From Psococerastis gibbosa (Eukaryota; Arthropoda; Insecta; Psocodea; Psocidae), in NCBI GenBank assembly GCA_963971405.1, contig OZ020484.1:23250001-23314000 (forward strand): a stretch of DNA of 64,000 nucleotides, in the 5' to 3' direction. This document shows positions 49,201-61,200 of the stretch, in pieces (position 1 is the first letter of the stretch; every line of letters starts with the position of its first letter). The notes under the pieces were generated by a model. That model made no database searches. It had not been told where the DNA came from and saw only the letters and a program-made list of their open reading frames with translations. The position numbers and the translations under genes are program-made.

Positions 49201-52200
49201 GCCTTTGTGGGGGAAGTGGATTTTGCCTATTTTGGGCGCTAGCACGAATTATTTTGATCCGTCTTCCGAGTGGGCAGAAATATCATTCATGTTTATTTTT
49301 CTTGGTCAAGGCCTGTTCTGAATTATTCAACTTGTCCGTACTATTATGTGACTTGATTTCCGGATTATTTTCTGCTTTTGTGTTTATGTCTTCGAATGCA
49401 TGTTAGCATACAATTCAATTAACTGTCTATTAATGATCATTTTATTTGTAGTATTATATGATAAATCATTGGCGGCTCGCTATTGGAGGCAAATGAAGCC
49501 CCACCTAAGGTTCAAATTAAATAAAGTTTGTGGTTTGAATTATCAAATGTAAGCTAAAAAAAAAAACTAGAAGGGGAAATCAAAACTTCAAATTCTCCGA
49601 GAACAGCGAGAAGAGCCATGAACAAATTTTGTTCCAAAAGTTCCGGACAAAGAAGTGCTCAAACGCTGTGAATATTATTTTTTAATGCTTTGTTGCACTC
49701 TACTCAGTTAGCCGATGAGACTGCTGGAGATTTTGCTACCGATTAGCTTAACACACACAACCATTCCTCCCCTGTCAATGCCCATGATGTGGTGTATTTA
49801 GAAATTTATCGTACCAACTTTGACAGACTTGGCTCGTTGGCTCTTTTGCCTTGTCCAGCTCCAGGACAGAGTTTTTTTTTGTACTCTTATTAGGGCACAC
49901 TGCCCCCAGTAATGGTGTACCAGAAGAACTCATATTCCCATAGTAGCCAAGATAAAACTAAGCCCGTTGCCGTGTGATTGGATGATACGCTGTTACTTGG
50001 AAATCCCCCCTCCCCACCGGAAAAAAAAATCTGATGATACCTGGAAATACCACTCCCCGTTCTCCACTGGAAAAGCATTCAGAAGACACCATAGTTTTGT
50101 AATTGTTGACATAATTTTTTCCATCAACCTGATGTCATGAGGGAGGTCCTCGATATTACTATTAGTTTGGACTTGGGTCGGAAGCACTGACCTCGCGCAA
50201 CATTAGCTGTTGGAAGTATAAACATTGAAATTGTTGGAGGTCTGGGGGCTGATGGAGAAGTCGCTCTGCTGTCGGCTGCTGACGTGTCAGGGCTGCCAAT
50301 ATTTCTCTCAACGTTGGCCCCTTTACGTTTTCTGTCATATTATCATTGAAAGTATTTTTAGCCTACTTATTTGACCCTGTCAGATCTAATAAGGGGATCT
50401 ATTATTGTGATAAAAACAGGCAAAAGAGTAAAGGTCGCTATATTCCGCGTCAATACCTGTTATAATCTTATGTGATAAAAAATTTATGGTATTGCATTGT
50501 GTTCCATAATTTAGTTTATGAGACCCATTCACTGCTCTATTTGTGCTAGTTTCTCACCATAAAATAATATTTTTTTTTAGTACAATAGGCGTTGTGCTCT
50601 TTACTATGTCCGTCTATTGATAATCTTCTTTACGGATTTTGAAGTCAATTAGAGAAATGTCCTTACTTTTCCTTGCCCTTGCCCTTTGAGTTTCCATACT
50701 TTCCGAGCCCATCGACGATAATAATATTAGCCCGATTGAGTGCCCTTAGAAATATGAATCGTAGAGCTGCAAATCTCTTGGAAGAAATGTTCCTCTACAG
50801 TCTACAGTATGATGCACATTATGTGACTCCACTAACAGCCATTGGCTACAGTTTTGGAACTCCTTCAACCTGGCAGCGTCTGTTATTTGTAACAAATCAA
50901 GATCATTAAGCCAATTGGCTTTAGTGACGGTTACGGTTTTTTAAAATAGCAATAGTAATATAATAATTAATAAATTACAATTAAAATTTACAACTTTCTA
51001 AACATCTGAACGTTAACATTTTTGAAAAAAATCATTTGTGGCCCGAAGGATTTCCCGTGTTGGGCCTAAAAAGCTAGATTAAGTAATGTAGAGGAAAATT
51101 GCTTAAAAGGGGCTTTCCATTAATCACGTGAGGTTCGAAAGGGGGGGGGGGAGGGTTCGGAAAAAAATCACGAAATATCACAAGGGGGGAGGGGGGTATA
51201 GTAAGATATCACGTGTAATTATTTTTTCGTCAAACGCGTCATTTCTAAACCGAAAAGCGGTGTGTAGTGTGACCTTGACGCCGTTGCCAGGCGCGTTGCG
51301 CTGTCTAGAAATTTTTATCGTGGTCCTTAATTTTCTATAATAAAATAAAATTATACTTTATGCCTGTATTTAAAAATAATATTTTAAAAGTTTTAAGATT
51401 CTTTGTAGTTACTAAAAAAAATACACATGATGTTTGATTGGCAGTCTTAAACCTCACCATCACGTCAAAAAACATCACGTGATTAATGGACAACCCCAAA
51501 GAGATGAGATTTTTATTTAATTTTTATTATAATCAAAACACAACGCCTTTTGGGGCTTACGTTTGTATGTAATAGAATAGTGTGGTATTGAGTGAAGTTG
51601 GTTTGGTATGCACCATTGTGGTTCGGAAAAACGGTATCGGTAGCGCATTGGACTACTTCTTTGCCTTTTCCGATCTGTTTTAGTTGCGGTACCTTTACTA
51701 TATATAAATAGTAAAGATATTTCCTTTGACATTAGATACTTTACACTTGTAAGGATTTTTCCCTTCCGGTTGTCTGAGCAGGTTTCTTTTCTCCATCTTT
51801 TTATAATTAGCTTACACAGTGACTAAATTACAATACTATTAATTTTTAAGTAAATTTACCATAACATGGGTGTCATGACTACGCTAAATTGACGTTGGTC
51901 GCATTTCTGCATTGCTAATAAGCGCGTTCAATGTTTTATTTTCCACCGCGAACTCATGCAAGTAAGACTAAATGTTCGGATCTTGGGGGCGCAGTATGTG
52001 GTATATTTTGGTGATTTTCGCGGGGCTAATTGTTACAAATGCTGTTAACATTACAAGCTATGGAGAAAATGGAACCAACATAAAGAATGGGTATGTATTT
52101 TTTTACTCTGATTTAATCTTAATTTACCGTTAACGATCCATGTGTCGTACAATATTAATATTTTGCCAGTTCCATCGTTTATGAAGTCTTGAATATCATC

Positions 52201-55200
52201 AAGAAATGCAACCTTTGCAATGGGGGTAGAATTGTTCAATTGACGAAATTGTGAAAATATAATGTTGATTTGGGAAGTTATGCGCGTTATAAGTTGGACA
52301 ATCTGTTGTTTTGAATTGCACATTATCTAGCGTAATTTTGGGCGGGAAACTAAGTTTGTCGGATCTCTTGCGAAGGGAGAGGGTTGTATATCGATTCAAT
52401 GATTCAGCAGTTACGGTCGCCAGTTGCTGCTGCTCAGTTGTACTGCTGATTGCTAAGTGGAAGGTTGTTGCGTGGGATTGTAGTAGAGGAAGGAAATACG
52501 TGAGAGACTGTGGACTATCGCCGTTAATATCGTAAGTTGCGTACTCGAGTTAGGGCTCTGCTCAAAATGCTAGCATTCTTCATATTAACGGAAGTCGTAA
52601 CTGTAGTATTGCACTAGTTGGCCCATAAACTTGTAGAATCAACGAAAATTGCACAATATGCCACTTCTTCAGGTCCGTTTTATTTTAAGTATTGGCTTTC
52701 GTCCTTTTGGATGCCAGGAGGCAGAGGCGGCCCGAGGCAGGTGCAATAGGTGCGGCCGCACTTGTCACGACAGGGGCGCCGAAGCCGAGGAAATGAAGGG
52801 CGCCCTAACAGACACGGCCATAGGAGGTGAAATTTGTAATGATGGACATTTATTAATACAAAAATAGTAAAAAATAATAGCAAAATACCTATTACAGTCT
52901 CATAATTAACAATTGAGGTGTCAATACGTCAATTTCGTAAACAGAACTGCATTTCAGGAAAGAAGACAAAAAATATACGAACAGCACACTATGAACATTT
53001 TGGCGGGCGTTGGAAATAATGTGTCGTGGCAAGAGCGCTGACAACCAAATCCAATACACTTACAAGTCACGAAGTGGAAGTCCTGGCCCTAGATAAAAAA
53101 AAATATTATTTCACGGGGGGTGGGGGGCGCCAAAATTATGGCTTGCACCTGCGGTGATTTGACCTCGGGCCTCGGGCCGCCACTGCCAGGAGTGTACCTG
53201 TATCTTCAGATGAGCTTGAAGGGTTTGTAACTGGGGGTTCTTCAGGCGGTATAAAAAGCGGAAATAATAGGGACAGGAAAGGTTGTCCAGTTAAAGGTGA
53301 GACCGACTATCTTGCGATACTAGCACATAAGGAGATACAGTAAGTTAGAGTGTTAGATTAGACGCCGTTGCTCTAAGGCGCCCATTCCACCGACCGGCTA
53401 GGGCTATTTACAAAAACAGTGACGTGGTAGCAGACATTCAAGACTTAGACGGGGTTTCCACCGACCTCGCATTGCAGAATTGACGGAAATGTTTATTTTC
53501 CTCTATGCCATAGTTAAAATTGATCAATGATCATACAGTAAAATCACAAACAAACTAAAATTAAAAAATGGCGTCATGGGATATGTTAAGTACAAACATT
53601 TTAATAGATTTCTATAAAAAGAAAAATTCTAATTTCCGTCAATGTCATTTGCATTCTGCAATGCGAGGTCGATGGAATCGCCACCTAAGTCTTGAATGTC
53701 TGCTACCACGTCACCGTTTTTGTAAATAGCCCTAGCCGGTCGGTGGAATGGGCGCCTTATGAGTTATTTGCTGGTCGTGGCTATAGCTGTAAATTTGTTA
53801 AAAATTGGTCCCCCAAAAGTTGGTGATACTAGTATTATGATAAAATCGGATGCACTCACATTACGAGTTTTCTGTACAAAGTCGAATTTCTATTAAATAT
53901 CCATCATAGAACCATAAATAGTAGAAGAAATGCTCCTCTACGTTTTTATGTGTAGTATCTTGCCGGCACTAACACCGTTTGACAACAGATTTTGAAGCCT
54001 TTTTCACGCTTTCAAAAGGCGTGCCGGCTACATACGATGCATCAAAATGAAGAGGGGCATTTCTTCTCTATGATTGATATCTATTAGAAATTCTTCTTTT
54101 GGGCCTAGTGGGGGTGTCCAATTTGCTCCGAATCGTCGATTTCTCTTAGATAAATACTCACAGCTGCTTTGACTGAAAACCACCCTTTGCCTTCCATTCG
54201 CTTTTTCTTGTCTCATTTTCCTACAAAGAGTCTTACCCGAAGAACTTTTATATAAGCCAGATTGGAGTTGCGGGTACTCACAAGAAACGTTATCATGGCG
54301 ACGCTCCTGTTGTCATGGGGGCACCATGATGTTACCACGGCAACACCTGGTTTGAAGGTCGGACGGTCCCTAAAAGAATGTCAGTATGACATTGACCGTG
54401 ACTGGTTCTGGACCTATAATGAATAGCGAGCTCAACTAATTACATTATAGTTCCGCTTTTGATGACGATATTGCTAAGTCTTAGTATTTCAATATTTTCC
54501 TTTGAAATGAGGTCCAGTAGGTAGTCAAATAGCCTTCTCTTATATTGCATCTACACTGATTATCTACTGCGTATTAGCCAAAGGCTAACAATTCCTGTAT
54601 TAAAACTATATACAAACTGAATTATTTGGCATTCTGTATGAATCAACTGAAGTCATATTTGGAGAATTGCTTGCCGAATTGCCCTTTACGGCTCTACCTC
54701 CTTTCGGCGAATTACAGGGGACATTTTTGCCCCTGTGTCTCAGAAAATAGAAAATATAAAAAAAACGGGAAAGGTCTAGTTAAGCTACACCTAATAAAAT
54801 AACAGAATTTGGTTATGGATCATATATATAGCTTAACAGGAACCCATTTCTGAAATAATTAAAAGTATGTCGAATGTTTGCATTAGCATGTATAGTCACT
54901 AATTATTGCTTATGACAAATTTTATGGAAGGAGCATGCAAATATAAGAATCCATGCTTAAAACATAAATTACCAATGAGTCTTTTGCCTTCCACTTTACG
55001 AGTATACGCATTAAAATATATATATATATATATTCGCATGCAAACAATTCAATGGATGTATCTGAATAAACTCTTCAGCCGCATCTGTAGGTAACACCTG
55101 TGTTGAGTTACGACAGGTTTCCGATCGCATAGTGTGTAGAGACTCGCACACGTACGAACAAGCTACCACTATGCCATCGAAGGCCACATTTTTATTCAAC

Positions 55201-58200
55201 TATCAGAACCTCTCAGAAATCAGAACACTCGAAGGTCCAAGGAGAGCCTGAGATTGACAATAACATGAGCGTAGAATCCCAGAAGAACAATGGGCCTATT
55301 TAGGTATTGACAAAATAAAAAAAACTCGAACCCCCATCTATACCTTTCTGGGACATAAATTGTGGGGGTTTTCTTGATTCTCGATTTTGCATTTAATATC
55401 CAGGGAGGTTGGCTCTTCAAGTTCAACCTAAGTCAATTCAATGCTTAAGTTCTCATTACAATACAGACAGCTGCGGTTAATTAGATATTAATATCTAATT
55501 AGTTGTTTTAAACGTCACTGGACAAGGAAGAGTGAATGAGACCGAAATGACAATTTGAATGCCAAAATGGAGAGAAAAAGGTTCATGACAGGCCCTGCGC
55601 TGGTGGGAATGATTTGATTTCATTGAACTATTTTCAGGCTCTAGCATACACGTGGAAAAAGAAGTAGGCCTAACTAGAAATTAGCTAAGCAAGATGAATG
55701 AGAAAATGCTAATTGCTGATTTGGAAGAAAATCAGCAAAATTAAATGATCCATGAATGAGTTCAGTCATCCAGAGTAAAGTTGTTAAACTCATGAAAAGG
55801 CCAGTATCTCGTTCTTGTTTGCGTGTGTATTTTGTAGAATCGATTAGGCTGTGTCAGCAGGTTAAGAGTTCTCCTTATTTAGATTGATGAACGACGAAGA
55901 TAATATTAAATTAATCTTTTTTTGCTACTCATCATAACATAACGCCACTCTTGGCTTACTCACAACAGCCCGCCTGACCAGTGGCGGAACTACTATGGTG
56001 CGAAACGGCCCGTGCGCTATCCCTAGACTTACACACTATACTGTATGTTCTTCTATGTCATGAATAATGAAGTCATGAAAATATTTAAAAGTTAAAGCAT
56101 ACTTTTACTAACAAACTAAAATAAGAATTAAAATTAATACGGCATTTGAATTTGAATTTTGGCGGCTAAGCGCGCATCTCCATAATTCACCATAGTACAT
56201 AATTCACCATAGTACGGTGTGTGCCTCTGGCCCACTGTGGGCCCATACGTCCTATCTTGCCCGCCAATTCAATTGTAGTAACGCCACTGCACCTGACTGT
56301 CTGATTATTGCTATCGAATTAACGATCCTGTTAAATGTCGCTAGACATAATAATTAGGTCTTCGCCCGTAACTTGTAAATTAATTATTGCGATTCTTTGT
56401 TCTGGCAACGGATCAAATAAGCGAGCTTTACGATCTACCTCTACATGTCATACCCACGCATAGTCTCGCGAATATCGCAGACACTTTCCGGAAGTGTATT
56501 GGAAGTTCAAGGGGAACTAGACTAGAATATCGGTGTACAACAAAAGTATAACAGAAAAAAAGGGACCGACGTGCGACGGCCGACTAATTGATGAGGTTAA
56601 CGTCGTGTTTACTAAATACGATGTCAAACAATATTATACAAATAATTTAATTGTATAAGTAACGATTCCCAGAGCTACAATACAATGCGGGAGGGGGAGG
56701 GCGGGGGGGTACTTCGATTTGCTGTGGCCGACGGCCGTTGACATTGGTCACCCCGGATCACCCCAAAATAGGTTGGTTTATAAATAAAATAAATAAATAT
56801 TGACTTTTTTGTTCTATTACTAAGCCAACCTAGCGAAGTTAGGGCTATAAAGCCCTCTCTTACACTTTAACTAGGAAGACCCGGGACCGCCTGCTTTACA
56901 TGCACTCCGAAGCATGGCCGGAAAATGTAGCAAGTGTGGGACTTGAACCAACGTCCAATAACCTTAAGTGAAGTCGGAGTCAGTACCACTACTCCACATG
57001 GGCTTGGTTTATATTTTATATTTAATTTAATACTTATTTATTATTAAGATTTGGTCTCGTCAATTGGTTAGAGGACTATTATTCCATGGTAAATTACTAT
57101 CCTAGGGTTAAATTTCGATTGCCTCGACTTTTCCTATACCAAAGCACTGATGTGATCGATGGGACGATTACATAGTTAAGGTTTTCGTGAACCTACATAC
57201 ATGCAAATGTCAAATTTCATCAAACTCCACCGACGACAAATCGACGATCCGACAGAAATTTCGTGAAAGCCACTTTTTTGGTTCCTGGTACCTCAAATTG
57301 TGTAAATTCGTTGAAATTTTGAAATCGAAAAGTTCGGCCCTCGCAATGCTATCCTTATACTAACGTATTAATAGGAAATTTCGGTTAGACCGGCGCGACG
57401 TCTCCCCTGGAACGTCGACCGAGCTATCATCTCCGGGAGTTTTAGACTGGGTTAACTTACGCATAACCGTTGGACGTTTAAATTTAACAACTAATGTTAA
57501 ATCAAGCACGTAGCCAGGATTTTATTTCGAGTGGGGCTAACTACCAGGGGGTTGGTATGGAATACCGCCAGTAAAACGGCGGGTCAAGTCTTCCGTAATC
57601 TGCGGAAGTTTCTTGCACTATCGAATCTTCTGTGTATACACTGGATCGAGCGAGAACAAATATAAATAAACTAAAAAATCATTTTTTTCCCCTTTTTATG
57701 CATTTCGGGAGGGGCTTCAGCCCCCAAAGCCCCCTCCCTGGCTACGTGCCTGTGTTAAATGGTGTTGGATTTGATGGACCGTCGAAGTGGAAGTAACATC
57801 CTCACATGAGGATATGAGTCATTGAAGCTGACATGACCTTGCATGACCTTCACCTCCGTCGCGTGCACTTTGATGCAATTCAGCGGAAATGTAATGTTTT
57901 GGTCGCTTCTTTTGTGACTCAATTTTTACTCTGAATTCTCACGTTTATCAACGCGCTTGGTAGGACTAGATCTCAGACGACCCTTATTAATTCCCATTTG
58001 TTCATTATTAGAAACAAATTTTCATGGCAACTCAGTGTCAGTCTACTTCGTGCCATTAAGGCCGGGTAGTGCGGGTTAGCTGACATTGTCAATGTTGTTA
58101 TCTACCCTATATTATCTACAACAGCATGAGAAAGTTACTTACTGGAGATGTTCGCCCAAGAACATATCAGGGACTAGAGTACCTACGGCGTTCTTTCTTC

Positions 58201-61200
58201 TTAATATTCCTTAGAACCTGTCAGGTAGCCTAAAAGCCTAACCGCTCATCCTTCCTAGCATATTATACGGTGTGTCCGAATTACCACCAGTAGCCGCTCG
58301 CTCCATGACCGTAGGCTTTGACTTCCTGCATTATTTACCTCGGTTATTGACTACAGTTTATGATCTTGTTTTCTACAATAGCCGAGCTCCAACTCAAAAT
58401 CAAGGGCAACGTCAACTGTGGCTGTCTGGTGCTGGTGGCTGCAAGTAATGGATTGCAATCTGTAATAGGCGAATGCTCCACTAAGTATTACTGGGGAAAC
58501 TACTACACTAATTTGAAATATTTTCGTAATGACCCGTCATGGCACGACAGTAAAGATGGCTTAGGCTGGAAGACTGGCTGAGTAACCCCTTCCCGACCAA
58601 CTTTGGGTGTTTTGGCCAGCTTTGAAGGTAAGGCTCCCATTTGACTGTGGTCGAGTAAGCCGTGGATCCGTCGGGATGTTGTCTCACTACCTTACAATCT
58701 CCACAAAGGTTTTGTTTTTGTTATGCGCAGTCTCATTAACAAATACACGAGAGAGAAGGAAAGGTACAACATTTTTAATACTGCCCTACCACCCGAATGA
58801 CATTAGCAGCATCACTCTTCTTTATTTTAACTTGGAGAAGGGGCAAGCTACCCCCGTCCTCTGCCCAATGAGCCTTTTTCCGTTTTTAAAAAACATCTCC
58901 CTTTCATTTGAATCACTAGTTTCTCACTTAAGAGGGGCACACAATGAATGCCGAGATTAACAAAATGTGTCGGGTACATTTTTCCCTCAAGACGAGTCCA
59001 ATGTTTAAGCTGACAATCACACAACACCCTCCCCTAGGCTTCTAAGCCCATCATTGCATCATCAGATGTGAATAGTGAATGAATAGTTTAAACTTTAAAC
59101 ATTTTCATGATAGCCCAATAAAATTTGGCACCGAACAAAGGTTAACGTACACTGTATACTGCGTACTGCGTAGTTGCTGCCGGAACACCGTGAGGGTCAA
59201 AATGTACCCATTCCAGTCAGTTCAATATAACGACGGTGGTAATAAGGGTAAATTTGAGAGAGGAGGGAGGGGGGGGGGTATTGGTGCCCGTGAGAATTGT
59301 TTCCACGTGCGATAGTCCCGCCGCGTCTAGACGTGACCTCATCCATGCTATGTTCGGAGTTGACTTCACTCGATATTTATATGCAAGGGCGAGTCGGACT
59401 GGCTGCACGGTGGCCGACCATAGCTCCCAGCACCTGTTGTCAAGGCAACCTTTGATGAAACTCTCTCACCTGTTGCAGGACGCACAAGCCGATTTCGCTG
59501 TGGAGGGTGCCCGACAAGAATGGCTCGGTGCTGCGTCAGCCTTCACGGAAGATGTCAAGTAAGTTGTCATGTTTACTGGCTGCTCATTGGCGGCGGAAGT
59601 CTGTGGGCGGGGTTCGAATCCCATTTAGGAAATGACGTCTTAAATTTTGCTGAAACCAACTGTATTTGAAACCGTTGCGGGGATGCTGTAGTCCAGTCCC
59701 AAAATATGCAGAAGGGATAAAAAAAATATTTTTAATTATTATATTTTTATTTATTATTATTTTTCATCCCAGCCTATTTAACAATCCTGTCCCATTGCAT
59801 ATTATGTTAAGAGGAGTTGGTGAACGATTGAACGAACTGTTTTAAAGCGAGTACCTTTGAATTCCATACATGGTTTGGTTTGGTAGATAAGGCGCCCATT
59901 CCACCGACCGGCTAGGGCTATTTACAAAAACGGTGACGTGGTAGCAGACATTCAAGACTTAGGTGGCGTTTCCATCGACCTCGCATTGCAGAATGCAAAT
60001 GACATTGACGGAAATTAGAATTTATCTTTTTATAGAAATCTATTAAAATGTTTGTACTTAACATATCCCATGACGCCATTTTTTAATTTTAGTTTGTTTG
60101 TTTGTGATTTTACTGTATGATCATTGATCAATTTTAACTATGGCATAGAGGAAAATAAACATTTCCGTCAATTCTGCAATGCGAGGTCGGTGGAAACCCC
60201 GCCTAAGTCTTGGATGTCTGCTACCACGTCACTGTTTTGGTAAATAGCCCTAGCCAGTCGGTGGAATGGTAAATAACCTTAACTACTAAACCAAACCATG
60301 TATACTGCAAATGGAGACCTCCGCTACATATTTGGGCCAATAAGCCACCTTGGATTTATTTATTAAGTTGAGCCCCCTGAGCATCATGGTAGTTGGTTTC
60401 CAACCGCCGTTGCCAGTTGTCACCATTTAATCTAAGTATAAGCAGTGCCGGATTAACCCATGGGCACTTTGGGCACAGGCCCCCGCCCCCCCCCCCCCAG
60501 AAATGCCTAAAATTCCGCCCCCCCCCCCAGAATGAGATTATGTTTTAAATAAAAATATAAAAAAAATCAAAAGTTTTGAAATTGGCGGGAAATAGTGTTT
60601 ATTTTCTGCAATACTGGTAGATTTATGAATTGTAGAGGAGGTTGCACCAGTGGCTGACGAAGCGACCGCCGGCACTGCGGGCTATCGCCCCCCCGGCCCC
60701 TCTGCCTGTCTTTTCCTGCTGTAACCATACCATTGGTCATGGCTTCATGGACATGGCAAAATCAAACCACATGAGAATTTTTCTCTGAATAATCCAAATT
60801 ATGGCTACATTCAGAAGCCCGTATTCTCTAACATGATGCTTTACAGGGGCTATGTAATCCTGTCCCACTGCAGCAATGGAGATAGTATTGGACTTCCCAC
60901 CCCTCCATGTTGCAGTGGAAACTTCAGCATAAATGGCATTACTAGGAGTGGAAGGGCAATTATGAGAGACTCAGCCTCTCTGACTACGTCTGACCACTGC
61001 CTGGATATGCCAAGCGATAGAATCCATCCAAAATACTGTTTTAGGAGGGAATTCGAAACTATATTAGGGACAATGAAAGAATGCTGCGAATCAGCAGGAA
61101 TTCTCAATAGTCACACAATCAAGTGGTATACTGATGGCTATAGGCTAGGAAGTACCAAACCAAGAACAGGCCTTGGCGTCTTTGGTCCTGGGGTTAAATA

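Noticed and set aside
52311-52535. Possible alternative first exon of raw ending in ATATC|GTAAGT
   Set aside because: The donor is good, but no coding frame or start fits exon 4, and no promoter mark was seen.
58360-58581. Reading through raw exon 4 in the ELQLKIKGNVNCGCLVLVAA frame
   Set aside because: The phase does not join exon 3 or exon 5; the splice-bounded 63-base exon in another frame does.
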